A DNA stretch of 64,000 bases from Acanthopleura granulata (GCA_016165875.1 JABBOT010000080.1:8166172-8230171), one strand, 5' to 3'; shown: positions 29,601 to 44,600, numbered from the stretch's first letter. Numbers and translations: made by a program. Notes: a model not told the origin generated them from the sequence alone.

Positions 29601-32600
29601 ACATAAGTTCCATCTGCAAATACGGCTGTTTGTACACTGTTAAATAAAAACTTTGCAAATGTCAGAATTAACTGCTAATATATAAGTGAACACTTTTTAT
29701 TATTGTGTCAAACAACAGCCAAATTCATAAAATATGCTTTGGACAGCTAAGATTGCAGGGTGCTGTTGCATGTACTCTGTCACATTGTTAACTCTCCGTT
29801 TAGAGGACAAGGTATGAACTTCATGTAAACTGATTTGTTGCGTATTCGACCTTTTTCAGGTGTCAGATGTGGAGAACATCATGGGAGTTGTGCAGACTGA
29901 AGCCATACAGGTCCTGGCTGAAGCGTATGATGTGGCTCTGGACATGAGCTTTCCGAAAGGTACAGCCCTTTGATACATATGCTTTGCCAGTCTGTCAGCA
30001 CGTTACTTTACTGCGGTGCAACTTTGTTACCTGTTTTCTTCGAAGAAATAACACTCCCCCTACAATCTCCTGCTGGTGATCAGAAGGAATAGGTTACAGT
30101 GTACATTTGTTTTCAACTTAAAATCCTAAGGCTGAAACCCTTTAGCACATTGTATTTACATTTAGTTTACATTTTAGGACTCTAATGAGCTGCAAGTTTT
30201 TAACCTGTGTTAAAAGTGGTGAAAAAAAAATCTCTACACCACACTGATGCCAAAGTCAGGAAAAAATTCTAAGCATAACATGGAGTATATGAGTGAAATA
30301 AATGTGATGGATCTCTCTGTACCAGGTGCTGATGGAGGCCTGGACTTTGGAACCATTCGTGTGCTGGATGAGACCAAACAGACCTGTACCCTGAAGAACA
30401 AGGGCAAATACGAGATAGCCTTCAAGTACGTCAGCATGGTTGAAACAAATCCCACTCCGACAGTCGGGGAACTTTTCTTGCCTGAACGTATGCAAAATGT
30501 AGTCTTGTTATTTAGAGTAAATTACCTTACATTTTGTCCAAAAAAGTTAATTTTTAGACGCAACAAACAGCAGGTTGCTGGCAAACCTTTCCCCAAAGAA
30601 TATGTTTCAAGTACAACTGACCCTGACATGTTCAAAGATTTGGCAACTGTCAGATTTACCTTGAAAAGCTCAGGAGTATAAATTGTGATGTATACAGTTA
30701 TATTTGCTCTTCATTCCATAATGTTTCTAGTGACACCACTCTCTGCTCCAGGTTAGAGCACAGTAAGTTATATTACAAGTTTTTGTAATTCTCAAATTAT
30801 TTGCTGGGTTTGGGAAGGGGAGGCTCCTTGGCTGAGTGGTTAACTTGCCAGCACAGGACAATTACCCAGAAGTCTCTGACCAATTCAGTCGCTGTGAGAG
30901 CGAGTCCAGCTCATGTTGGCCTAATACCCAGTGGTGCGTGTGTAGGTCTGTCACCAGCCTGTGGATGGCAGTGGGTTTAGGCCAAGCTCTCTCTGGTTTC
31001 CTTTTATTACATCATTTGCTGCATTCGTCGTGTGCGTTTAGGTGAAATATTCTTGAGTATGGCATCAAACTCTGATCAAGTAAACATGCCAGAGTTTGCA
31101 GAATTAATTATATTGCATGTGTGTTTGTAATTGTTAAAATTAATTTTGTGTTTCAGCTTCATATTTGAAGATGTCGATCCTGAAAACCCTGGAGTGACCA
31201 GTCTGTTCTCTGTCCTGCCCCCTAAAGGCGTGCTCAGCCCCTTAGACAGGCCTGCCCAGGTTCAGGTGATCTTCCGTGCCCAGAAGGAGATCAAGGTCAA
31301 GGACGTTCCCATCCTCAGGTGTCAGGTGATAGAACCAAACGTCAAGGAAGGAGGGGAGACCATTGCCAGCATCCCAATCAAAGTATCCGTCAGATCGGTG
31401 TTCAGCAAGTAAGCGCACTCAGAGATGAGTTTGTCAGTATTTATTTCATTCAGCAAATGACTTTAAAATTTCATCCATTCACCCATTTTTGAAATGGGAG
31501 GAGCTGTCCTGTAACCTTAGTCCAGGGGTATGTAACATGGACATTTATTCTCCAAAAGTGGCAGAAATCTACTTTCAGGCTTTTATGGTTTATGACCTGA
31601 GATTCCGTGCATGATTAAGTTGTGGAAGTTTCAGCACCATCAACCATATTTTGTGACATTTAATTTCTTCATAAAATGCAACTATTGGGAAAAATTTTAG
31701 GAAATATATTGTTATATATTAAAAAATGTTAGAAATATTTAATTATTTGATTTATGTTTTATTCATGCTTGGTTGAGAAATTACGGGACAGCCTCCGCTA
31801 GTGCTGAAATGAATGGACAAAATACCATAGAGGAGCAAAGTTTGTTGTGTGCATAACATTTACTTGGAATATTAGGAATATGTTTTAATGAGATTTTAAT
31901 TCAGAATCAAAGAAATATGGAAGTGGCAATATTATAACAGTTAGTTTCATAAATTGAGCATCATTTTCCATAGGTACAATGTCCTACCCATCAACGACAT
32001 CAACTTTGGCTCCTTATTGGTGAACAGCAAAAAGACAAGGACCTTTGTGATAGAAAACAAAGGAGAGTTTGACTTCAAGTACAGCATTACAAAGATGGTT
32101 AAAGAATCATCAGTTGCCCTGGGAGGGCGAAACACTCGACCGTGAGTAGGAAATTTAATCTGTGGAACAGCATGATGTTATTGGAACAAGTGAAATAGCT
32201 GTCACTGACGTCTCTAAGGAGATCTCATATTGTTATTGTTCATTCGAAAAGTAAATATTAATAACTGTTTGCACTACACCTCTTCCTCATTATAACATGC
32301 TTCATTCCAGCACGTGCCTCAGCATAATGCAGTCAGAAGTCACAGGCTATCAGTAGCTGACAAACTTCGTATAATGTGCTACACTTGCAACACGATATGC
32401 ACGATAAAGCCACAGGCTATCAGTAGCTGACAAACTTCGTATAATGTGCTACACTTGCAACACGATAGACAGGATAAGTCACAGGCTATCAGTAGCTGAC
32501 AAACTTCGTATAATGTGCTACACTCGCAACACGATATGCACGATAAAGCCACAGGCTATCAGTAGCTGTCAAACTTCGTATAATGTGCTACACTCGCAAC

Positions 32601-35600
32601 ACGATATGCACGATAAAGCCACAGGCTATCAGTAGCTGTCAAACTTCGTATAATGTGCTACACTCGCAACACGATATGCACGATAAAGCCACAGGCTATC
32701 AGTAGCTGACAAACTTCGTATAATGTGCTACACTCGCAACACGATATGCACGATAAAGCCACAGGCTATCAGTAGCTAACAAACTTCGTATAATGTGCTA
32801 CACTCGCAACACGATAGGCAGGATAAGTCACAGGCTATCAGTAGCTAACAAACTTCGTATAATGTGCTACACTTGTAACACGATAGGTGGATTTGCCCCG
32901 CAACAGTAGTGTTGTGATGAGGGAGAGGTGCATACATTATCAAACTGTTCCCCACACTGCACAGAAAATGTCCCACACAATGCAGACTTGTCAGTATTCA
33001 ATCGGTGGATCGCTGCAGTGAATTAGAACTTCTACATCATAAGTCTTTTGTTGCGCAAAGTCAAAAATGTTGCGTAGAACAGTTTCATTTATGATGTATA
33101 TGGTCTACTCACTGTGACGTCGCAGTAATGACGCTGCAGTAGAATGCTTAGCATGGCTAAAGTGTGTAACATGTCCCACTTCGGACTTCTGTCAGTATCC
33201 CATTGTGTTATGTTTGAATCTTGAATGTTTAAGGCGTCTGTTAAGGGTTTTCATCAAGCATGTAGTGCCACGTCACTCCTTTGTCATCCAGTGTTTACAC
33301 AAAATGCTTATAGTTTATGCATGCTCACTTGGCACCTCACCTCGTTGTCTTCACCAGGCCTGTAAAGGGAGAGAAGCGTGCCAAATCACGTGATGGATCC
33401 AGCTCTGGCCGTTCTGTTGTCAGGGGAGGCAAGAAGGCAGATTCTATCAGGTAGGCCACTTCCCAGAGCCTTAATACATGTACATGTGGAACAACGCATC
33501 TGAGGCACTGCTGCCATCCAGGACAAATTCAGGTCCAAGCTGTATAATGCCTGTGATTATCTCGTATAGGCCAGCAGTAAATGGCTGTTAGTTGTCAAGC
33601 CCATATATGTTCATTTGGATCCCCAATTTTTTTTTTTTTTTTTTTGTTCCACAGTTTAGGTTCATAGACAGTGTAAGAAAAGTATTTCCAAGTATTGAAG
33701 ACATAGTGGTCATTTTACATGCATATAGTTTGCCCACCATGTTTGAAACTATATATTATGTATATTTTCCTGATGAAGGCATGAATATGCTGGCCAAAAT
33801 ATAGATTGACAACCATGACTACAATACACATCAATACTCAGAGTTTTGAGACTTTTCTTTGTTTTTTCACAAAATGTATTGTAGTAAAACAAAAGCACTG
33901 GTCATAAGGGTAGGATGTATTGGAGTGAAAATACATCTTATGATATATATGTTAAAGAGTCTTGAAACAGTTTGTCTTCTAACAAAAGGCCTCCAGGAAT
34001 TAAATTACGCAGCAACACAGGGTAATTGACACCTACACAGCTTGGACCTGGAAAGTTTCTTTTCTGTACTCCTTGATCACATTCTGTGTTGTGGTGTTAA
34101 CATGTAGTGTTGGTAATTGTTCTCATTGCACATAGCTGTTTTCATAATGCACTCTCTCCTGGGCAATTCTTGAAGTTCATAGTTCTGTAGTAAAGTATTT
34201 TACTCCATGATAATGAGAGTATTATAGACTTCTGTACTGAGAGCATTCCAGCGTGTAGCACCGACACAAAAAATACTATTAGTAATATACATGACATAGA
34301 GTGTATTACTGACAGCATTCCAGAGTGTGGTGTGGACAGCATTCCTCACGTTAGTATGGACAGCATTCCAGACTGTGGTGCGGACAGCATTCCAGACTGT
34401 ATTGCAGACAGCATTCCAGACTGTTGTGTGCACAGCATTCCAGACTGTGGTGCGAACAGCATTCCAGACTGTAGTGTAGACAGCATTCCAGACTGTGGTG
34501 CAGACAGCATTCCAGACTATGGTGCGGACAGCATTCCAGACTGTTGTGTGGACAGCATTCCAGACTGTGGTGTGAACAGCATTCCAGACTGTGGCGTGGG
34601 CAGCATTCAGACTGTGGTGCGAACAGCATTCCAGACTGTAGTGCGGACAGGATTCCAGACTGTGGTGCGGACAGCATTCCAGACTGTATTGCAGACAGCA
34701 TTCCGGACTGTAGTGCAGACAGCATTCAGACTGTGATACGGACAGCATTCCAGACTGTAGTGCAGACAGCAATCCAGACTGTGGTTCAGACGGCATTCCA
34801 GATTGTAGTGCGGACAGCATTCCAGACTGTAGTATGGACAGCATTCCAGATGGTAGTGCAGACAGCATTCCAGACTGTAGTACGGACAGTATTTCCGACT
34901 GTGGTACTAACACTATTATAGTGAACTCCTGACAGTATTCCAGACTGTAGTACTAAGTGTATTAGAGTGAAGTGCAGACAGCTTTTTTGAGTGTAGTGTG
35001 TTAAGTGTAATAGAATGTAGTCAGCTAACAGTATTTTAGACTAATGATAATAGTATTGTAGACTGTAGTACTGCCAGTATTATGCAGTACATTCTTTAAC
35101 ACTGATTTACCTGTATGTGCACCCATGTCTGCTGATTGTTGTTCGAGCTTTTGTCAAAAACTTTCGAATTACAACTTTTCTCCTGCACATGTCACCATGT
35201 CACCTGTGGTACCTGTTTGCTAATGTTTTTCACCTTCGACCTCTGCCCTCTAACCTTTGACCTCTTGTGTGTGTGTTGTCACGCTGACTGGCCCTAACAG
35301 TGATAACGGGATTGGTAGCCTGAGTCAGATAGTTGTCAACCCAAAGCACGGTGGCCATGCATCTCAGCAGCAGCCATCCACACTTAGACGGGGAATGGGA
35401 GGTACCAGGTATTAACGACACTGTTCCTGCTCATGCCATTGTTTTAAAAATCACACCTATATGTAGACACGTAACCCACTGGTCCAGGGAAAGCTTGAAA
35501 ATACAAGTCTGGAATTGTTGAAAAGTTTTTCAACAGCTTGAATGGTCTTGAACTAGAAAGTTGAGATATTTTGAGATAAGTCATTGAAAGTACTTGCTTT

Positions 35601-38600
35601 TGAGTGTTAAATGTTATGTGGCGTTACATTTGAAATTAATGTTGGACCAAACAAATGCAAGAATTTGAGTTATTGTGTGTTAATGTTGAAAGCAACATTC
35701 AACCGCAAGCCACCAAACAAATGTAATGATTGTATTTCTTGTGTTTTAGATAAATCCAAATTAATGTTGAAATCAGCGTACCCTAAACAAACATGCAAAG
35801 AAATGTAATTTTTCTGTATCTTGTGTTTATCAGATGTAGCCATATTAATGTTGAAAGGGGCATTCTACCCCAAGCAAACAAGCAAGTAAATGTAATGATT
35901 GTGTTTTTCTGTTGAGGCCAGATTAATGTTGAAAACAGTAGTCAACCCCAATCAAACAGCTAAACAAATGTAATGATTGTATTGCCTGAGTGTTATCAGA
36001 CAAGTCCAAATTAATGGTGATAACAGCAAGGAAAAAAACAAACAAATGTAATGGTTATATATATCCTGTGTCAGATTGATAAATATCATGTAGAAAATAA
36101 ATCTGTGCTATACCCAGATCACACTTTCTGAAGATAGCACAGATCCACTTTCTAAATTAGAGAATAACGATAATACTGTTATATCTTGTGTGTTATCAGA
36201 CAAGCAAACAAATGTAATGGTTGTCCATCTTTTGTGTGTTTGTCAGACAAGAAGCGGGTGTTACACAGTCGCGGTTGGTCCTGGGAGCTTTCACAGTGTT
36301 CCCAGCCTTTGGTATTGTCCTCCCAAACGGCCATCAGGTCATCTCTGTGGATTGTGTGGCCGAGCATCAGGGCAGGTTTGATGAGGTGGGTAATCACATT
36401 TACTCACCCATATAACATTTTTACACTCTGTTTGTGGAACTGGTTCATTTAAGGTTCATTCACAGGTTACTGTTGTTAAAGGTCAACCAGTCAAATGAAA
36501 ATAGGAGACAAATGCTGTTTCATAGGATTGCTGGCAGTCTTTGTGAACATTGCTGGTGAAATAGATTTTGAATTCGTTTAAACATTGATGTTCTGAAAGT
36601 CAGTGCTCATCTCATCCTTTTCTTATGTTTCTTATGTTTACTTTTGAATGTTTTTCCCATAGGAAATGGTGATCTCATGTTTGATGTAAAGTTGTTCGCA
36701 TAGGAAATGGTGGTCTCATGTTTGATGTAATGTTGTTCCCATAGGAATTGGTGATCCCATGTTTGATGTAAAGTTGTTTGCATAGGAAATGGTGATCTCA
36801 TGTTTGTTGTAACGTTGTTCCCCTAGGAATTGGTGATCCCATGTTTGATGTAAAGTTGTTTGCATAGGAAATGGTGATCTCATGTTTGATGTAATGTTGT
36901 TCCCCTAGGAATTGGTGATCCCATGTTTGATGTAAAGTTGTTCGCATAGGAAATGGTGATCTCATTTTTAATGCAATGTTTTTCCCATAGGAAATGGTGA
37001 TCTCATGGTTGTAAAATGCTATTCCAGTAGGAAATGGTGATTGATTCAATATTGTTTCCCACAGGAAATGGCCATAGAGATCACGGACCGTGACCCCACA
37101 GACCATCCCAGCGGCATACCCTACAGGCTGCTGGCAGAGGCTTGTGTGCCCTCTATCAACATCGACAATGTGGGCAGCATCTTTGAGGAACACCGTGTTT
37201 GTAAGAATCTCAGCATCTGGCAACATGGACACCCGGTAAGCTACCAATTCTTCTTCAAGTAGAAATATACATTTCGTTCTACAACTATAGTAGTTCAGTA
37301 GAATAGAAATTAGAAAAGATAGATGTATTAAGCTTCTTATTGTTGTATGGTCACATTAATTGTCCTGTTGTTTATTTGACTGAAGATTCGTCTCAACATG
37401 ACTCAATCTTCACACCGTGAGTCCATATGGTACACTTTGAGTCAACTTTCAGTCAGAAGGTTTGTCAGAAACTGAGCAAAGAGCTGTAGTTGTCCAGGTC
37501 ATGCCAAGGTTCGTCCACCCAGAAATTTCATTATGTATTAATTGATCATTGTCCAACATGACTTTATCATTGCAGTTTGAAGGTTATTTACAACATGAAA
37601 AGAGTATTTAAGAAAAGGCCTCTTGAAGTCCAAAAATTGGATTACTGCTTGATCTGGAAAATTCATGCACCTGTACTTCTGTAATGCTCGTTGTCGTTGT
37701 TTCTGTTGTCGCTCCTTATAATTTTGCTGTCTTATCTCACAGACTGATGATATCGGCGTGTACGGTGAAGAAGAGAAGAGGTTTGTCTTCAACAATGTTA
37801 TTGTCGGCAGGAAGGCTAAAGCTCGCTTCAAGATCTCCAACTCCAACAAGGTATGATATGCAGAACTGAAACCTGCTTCTGTGTTTTAATTGAGCCATAC
37901 ACATTGTAAACTGTGGTCTGTTAAACAATCTGTAGCACTACAGTGGGAACCTTTCCCACTTTGAGTAATTCTGACTTTTCTGTAATCTGTTGCTCATTCG
38001 TGTTCTTGCAGTGATGCTTTGTGGGTAACATACATGTATCATTTCCAAGTACGCAGTTTTCAAAAATGATGTTGCCACTTTAGGGTGTGATAGGGTTTCT
38101 TGCCTACCTTTTAAAGTGAAAGACAGCGCATGTTCAAAGTTAAGTTTGTCAAAAAGGTTGGACAATGTTATGTTTATTTCGGTAAAGTATTTCTTCTAAC
38201 AGCTATCACAACAGTGGAAATTGACATTTGTCTATGCTCCATCGACTAGCATATAACGCAGCCATTCTGCCTGGCCTGTGACATAATTCTTCCAAGCACG
38301 GAACACTCCTGCAACCTGCAACTGTAGTTAGATGCTCGGGTCGTGGTTGAAACTTAAGTGTATATGTAAAGTTAGAACATAAAATGATAAAGAAAATTAC
38401 TCCCGCCAGAACACAATGGTTTGGGAATGCCTTGCGGTGTTGTTCACACCCGCACTTGTCATAATTAAAACACATGATATTAAAACGGTGTGCTGTTCCT
38501 ATGTTATTACATGTCACATTGACAGACAACTCAGAACGTTTACGTCACAGTTATAATTTCCTAGCTCTCTGATTGGTCAACCTCTCAGCAAGGTACTCCT

Positions 38601-41600
38601 CACTTCAAGTGAAGACAATTCAGTAACAAATTCATACAAATTCAGACAGTTTTTTGGATTGAAGAGAGAATTATGTACTGTTTTTAATGAACAGTACCTC
38701 AGTCATGAGCTGTTTTATCATAGCAGTATTCATGTGTATGCTGAAGATAACCATTATTTTTGTGATATTCTTGACCCAAACCTGACCTAGAACATGATTC
38801 AGAAGATTAATCTAATCCTTTTTAATTATTTTTTTTTCTTTAAGAAAATATTCTGTATGCAACCCCAAGTTGACAGGTCAACCCTTAAGTGTTGTAAACT
38901 GACAATGAAAGGGAAGTCATTCTGTTGTTGTAATGTTGTATCTGGAAACCTGGGTGTTCAGATAGAACCGGAATCACCACTGGGCAGCAAAAAGAAGCTC
39001 AGTAAATGACTTGCTCCCCAAGAATGTCTCTGTTCCTCCTTTCCTCTAGGTCCCCTGTGATGTGGCATTCTCCATCAAGCCTCTGAACACCCGTGGAGGC
39101 ACGAAGATTTCTGACATCTTTGAGGTGGACCCTCCACGCACCCAGATTGCTAACCACAGCTATGTGTACGCCACGGTCACCTTCACTCCGCCATCCATGC
39201 AGGTACGTTGTTCATCACAACACTGACAGGCTGTGACAAGGAATGCAGCAGCTTTCTCAGGGTTCCCACTGGCCATTGAAATCCTTCAAAATACTTAAAT
39301 TCTGTTGAAAGGTTATCAAGACCTCGAGAAGTCCTTCAAAGAGAATGTTTTGTTGAAAATGTCCTTGAAAAAGACAGTGGTGGTGAAAAGTCCTTGAAAG
39401 AAAGTGTTTTGTTGAAAAAGTCCTAGCAAGTGCTTGACTGTTACGGTGTTAAATATGAATGCATTAGGTTTTGAAAGGGGCTGATAAACAAATAATGAAT
39501 GTCTGCATTGTAAAGTCTAAAGATTTTTACTTCAACAGAGTGGTCCTTGAAAGTTTTCGAAAATGTAGAATTCCATTGGGTCATCCAAAGTCTATCAGAA
39601 AGATTCTCTTTCATGAATGGAACCCTTTTTTATTGATTCACTATTTACTTTGTGTACCTATTTTTGTAAGTTTCTGATATAGGTTGACATTTGTGTTGCT
39701 GTCAAGGTGAAACTTTTCAAAAGTATATTTTGATTTGGTTTTGTAAATCTGTATGAAATCTGTTAAATTGCCCATGTCCTTTTTCTCTCATAGGACATGC
39801 ATTTACAATTGATGCCCATCTTTGTTGAGAATTTGATTTTGTTTTGGTTTTTCCCCCCCCCTGTTATGAATACCTGAGAAAATGACATGGCTTGTGAAGA
39901 TGATTCAGTGAAATTGAAGAGGATTTTACTTATTTTATTTAAAATTATCAGGCCTCTCGGGATACCCAGCATCTTGTAGCATTTCTCATCTGACTGTTTT
40001 ATTTATTTTTTTTCCAGTCCTATAATGCTCTGTTTGAGGCGTCCATTGAAGGGATATCCACCACACAGGCCAGAGGACGCAGCTTAAACTTTGAGGTGTC
40101 AGGAGAGGGGAATCTTCCCAGGATAACCATCAGTAAACCTACCATCAGGAACAAGAGGGGACAACCCTTGCTGCTGTTTAAACGTACCCTGGTGGGAAGA
40201 TCAGAGTTGTTGCCCCTGTTACTGACAAATGATGGCACTCTGCCCAGCAAGGTATTGTGAATAATCATGATTTTAAATCTGTTAATACTAATAATTCCAT
40301 AGGTGTACATCCACACTGTCATTTTTCATCATTTGAATACTATTAATAAGTGCTTTCTACATTAAAATCATGCATAATATGAAGACATTCTTCACACAGA
40401 GCAAGTATGAGAGAAGGTCTGCCAGCAACCTGTGAATTGTCTGGCCTCTTCCCCTGGGCTCTGGCCAGTTTCCTCCTGCCATAATGCTGACCACTATCAT
40501 ATAAGTGAAATATTCTTGAGTACGACATAAGACACCAGTCAAATAAAGAAATAAATAAATTTACATAGGGCTTTTAGACAGAGCCTTTATTTTCAATGAA
40601 TAAAAAGGGAACAAAAAGACTTGAAACACATGAGAAGTTTTGTGGAGGATGATCCCAAGAAAAGATCAAGAACAGGAAGAAAAGGAGGAAAGCAATGATA
40701 GGAAAGAAAAAATCAACAAAGAAGGTTGTCGGTTTTTGAAGGTTCTACCCCTGAGGAAGCATTGAATGAGTAACAGGACTACACTTTGCTATGAATATTA
40801 TTATTATCTCCTCAGTATGGCTAAAAAATTGCTGTAGTGGCATTAAACCATAACCATTCATTTCCTTCTATGAATATTACCAAATTGTTTTAGTACTTAG
40901 GTGCCTTTGCATGAATATTACCAAATTGTTTTAGTGCTAAGGTAACTTTCTATGAATATTACCAAATTGTTTTAGTGCTAAGGTAACTTTTGGCATGAAC
41001 TTTAACGAAAATATGTCTGTTTCAGGTTGATATAGACTTAATTGATCCAGATGATGCATTCTCATTGAGGCTGGCCAAGTCACCTGACACTGCCGAAAGT
41101 ATGTTGACGACTTCTGCGACCAAAATTATGAATAAATGTACTTTAGAAATGTTAGATAGCAACCATGCTGGAAAAATGACAAATAAGAGGCTTATTCATT
41201 TCTGTTGTGCCAGGTTAAATGGTAAAGGTGTACAATCTTTCTCTAATATACCTTGATGTACGTTTTATCTTGATGAATCAAAGGAAGCATGATTTGTTCC
41301 GTAGATCATTTTGAAGCTTCTTTTATGAACAGAACTTCAAGGGGACATAATATATGTCTGCTCAGCAAAAAACGTAATCTGTAATGATCATATGGTATAT
41401 TGTATTTACCTTAATTCCGCAAACTTTGCACATATGAAAGAGCAACTTTGAGTGAGATTTATAAAGATCACTTGGGTCATACCACTTTCACTAAAGAAGT
41501 GTCGGGCACTTATTTGTAGGCTTGTTATGGATGGCTAATTTTGAACCCACTGTTATTTCCACAGCCGATGGGAGGCGGCGTGCTCACACAGCCTCTGTGG

Positions 41601-44600
41601 TGGTAGATGTGAGCGAGACGGTCAGCTTCGACGCCATTTACCGCCCGAACGCGTCGCAAAGGTCACAGGCCCACGTACGGCTCAGCGTCCTCGACAACCA
41701 GTATGAGGACTCGGTTATCCAGATGGTGGGAGAGGGATACGAGGATGATATCACACTGGATAATATCCGCAGCATACACACTCCCGTGGATCCCGAACAG
41801 GAGGAGGGCAATATGGCAGACGATGACGTGCCAGGTGAGTTGTACATCATTTGTGGTGGTGTCAGCGGTTTTTGACTCGCTGTTACAAAGTAAGGTGAAG
41901 TATTGTGAGTGTATGGGAAGTGGTGTAGGCGTCATTGTTGGTGTCAGTGTCCTGGTGAGCTGTTTTTGTTAGGGTCAGCTGTCCAGTCAACTTAGGCTGC
42001 CATTTAAAAGGAAAGCACCTATCAGTGAGCTGATAACCCTTGTTTCTCTTAACCCTTGTTATTTATTTTGTTGTATCGGTATTGAATGCTGTACAGAAGT
42101 ATATTTCACCTATATGAGGGAGTCATAGGAGTTAGTTAGGAGGAGACCAGTATGCTCACCACCTGTTATCAGGTGCCTGGCTGTTAAACCTCCTGATTTA
42201 AATCAAATTTGCTGCTCTTAGGGTCTGGGGCCAATCATTCTGCCAGTAGTCAGCCTTGTTTAGTTCTTAATTTTTAAAGATGAAAACTCATGTCTGCAGA
42301 CAAATCAGTAGCATTCTTGATGAATGGATCCAACCTTCAAAATTACACACAAATATTGTTTGCAAGTTGAGATTATGTCCTACTGGAAATATATGACACA
42401 TATATATGAATATCATGAAAAGAATGATGTATTTTATGATCTTAATCTGCCTCTAAAAATGCATTTTTATGGGAATTCTTAAATATTCCCCCAAATTTAT
42501 TAATTTTATTTATTTATTCCATGGTGTTTTACTCCGTGATGAATAATATTGGACATATACAATGGCTGCAGCATTATGGTGGAAGGAAACCAGACCCTAG
42601 GCCCAGTGCAGTAATAAATGAAATTGTGAGATTCTTGTGTGTGATGAATGCCCTGCTTGTGATCGTGTTACAGCTGCCAAGCCTAACCTGATGAAGTTTG
42701 GGGACTGTTACATCAGCGAGCAGAGAACCCTGACTCTGACCATGACCAACCACTCCCAGACAGACACAATCAGGTTCCAGTGGCCCGAGCACCCAGAGCT
42801 GTCGTTCTCCCCCCAGATTGGGCATCTCCGCGGAGGCACCTCCAAGGACGTCTCTGTGACCTTCAAGGCCGAGGCACCCAAAACTATGGAGGAGCAGTCT
42901 GTGCCTTGTACCATCACCAAAATCACTTACGACAAACCCGAAGAGGTATGTGTGTTTGGATTCTTCTCAGGTTTACATTTGGGAAAGAGCATTATGGAGA
43001 CAGGACCATTGTTTTAACTGTTCTCACATTTTATAAGGCCACAAGTGTGTGGATTCCACAACGGGCTACATTCACAAGACTTTGTGGATAAAATCTCCTA
43101 TAACTTGGTTTGGGAACAATGTCTGGTGTCATGAGGCACCTTGATTTCTGAAAGAAGTTACAGAAAAGAGAGTTTTAATTTCCCGTGGAATCATTCCTGA
43201 CACTGAAGAGTTGCAATGTTATGATTTCATCTATATGATTGACCTTTATGGTGATATCTGTGCTTTATGTGGGGAAGGGGCAAAATTGGATTAGAGTGGG
43301 AAGTGGCTTAAGATTTACCTCCCTTCTTGCAGTTCATCAAAAAAATTGGTTTCCGCATTTGTTTTCAAAATGGTTTGTCATATTCACATTGACTATCTAA
43401 CTATCAGGTTCATGTGGTGATGTTTTGTCAATTTGCAACCAGTTTACAGCTTTGCACTGTTTTGGATGTGTACATAGACCTTATATATTCAACACATGAA
43501 AGAACATTATATTTATTTATTTATTTAATTGGTGATTTATGCCGTACTCAAGAATTTTTCACTTATATGACGCGGCCAGCATTATGATAGGAGGAAACCG
43601 GGCAGAGCCCGGCCGATACCCACAACCATCCGGAGGTCGCTGGCAACCTTCCCACATACTACCTTAGAGGAAGCCAGCATGAGCTGGATTTGAACTCACA
43701 GCAACCACATTGGTGGGAGGCTTCGGGTCATTGTGCTGCGATAGCGCACTAACCGACTGAGCCACAGATGTCCCAAGAACATAATAGGCCTGCTTGTTAC
43801 ATTTATAATGAGAATATCTACCATCTGAATTTACTCTAATTTTGGTCTTCAAAACATCTGGATCTGCTGAAGAAAATTCTTAAAAGCATTATTAAAATCA
43901 CAAATGTTACAGTGTGATGTACTCTAATCTCTAAGAACGACCTCTTGTACGATTTTGTGTTTGATTTTTTTCTGTGTAACTCTGTGGTGTTCAGGTGGCT
44001 GACTGGGATGATCGTATCAGGACTGTGAAATGGGTGGATGTACGGCCCAGCGCAGAAAGCCTTAACAGTGACTCGTATGTACATCAGTCCTTTCTTTTAC
44101 TCCTTCGCCTCGTTTGTTCAAAGGATATTATTGTAGATATTACTGTATATCTGTCAGGTCGTCAGATTTTGCCCATTTCTTTGTGAACACTCTTGAATGT
44201 TTGTAGCCATGTTTTCCAAACTTATACCACCTGTACACTAAGGCATTGTATAGAACTCTGGGACTCCTTTGGTAATTTATTTTTCAAGGTAATTTGGGTC
44301 ATTTAGGCTATTAAACTTTGTGACAAGTTTGTAAATACTATGTCTTAGAACTCTTACCTGGTCATGTGGAAGAACACGATCCTTTGGTTCACCTTGAACC
44401 GTTTTGTGATACTGTGCCACCATATTATTATGTCTTGCAAACATGCTTATGGCTAAGAAGTGTTTAGTTTGCAGTGCAAGGTCGCTGTTTTTTTTGAATT
44501 AATGCGGAATTTACTTATTGACAGTTTTTTCTTAAGCCAAAGTGATAATCTACATGCGTGCGTCAAAATGTCCTCATTGATATGATATACTTTTGGAGAA

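Noticed and set aside
30426..30681. Extension of exon 32 by about 85 codons
   Set aside because: Open by chance; the donor gtacgt matches the phase of exon 33, and the conserved ASH strand continues only when the intron is removed.
34200..34921. Cys/Ser/Pro-rich repeat open frames (up to 237 residues) on both strands
   Set aside because: Products of the 24-bp minisatellite in the intron after exon 35; no start context, splice fit or homology.
32338..37064. CRISPR-like repeat-spacer array
   Set aside because: Units are contiguous tandem repeats without unique spacers, in introns of an animal gene.
41099..41256. Extension of exon 42 into the intron
   Set aside because: Sequence after the donor gtatgt shows no HYDIN similarity, and exon 43 joins in the right phase.
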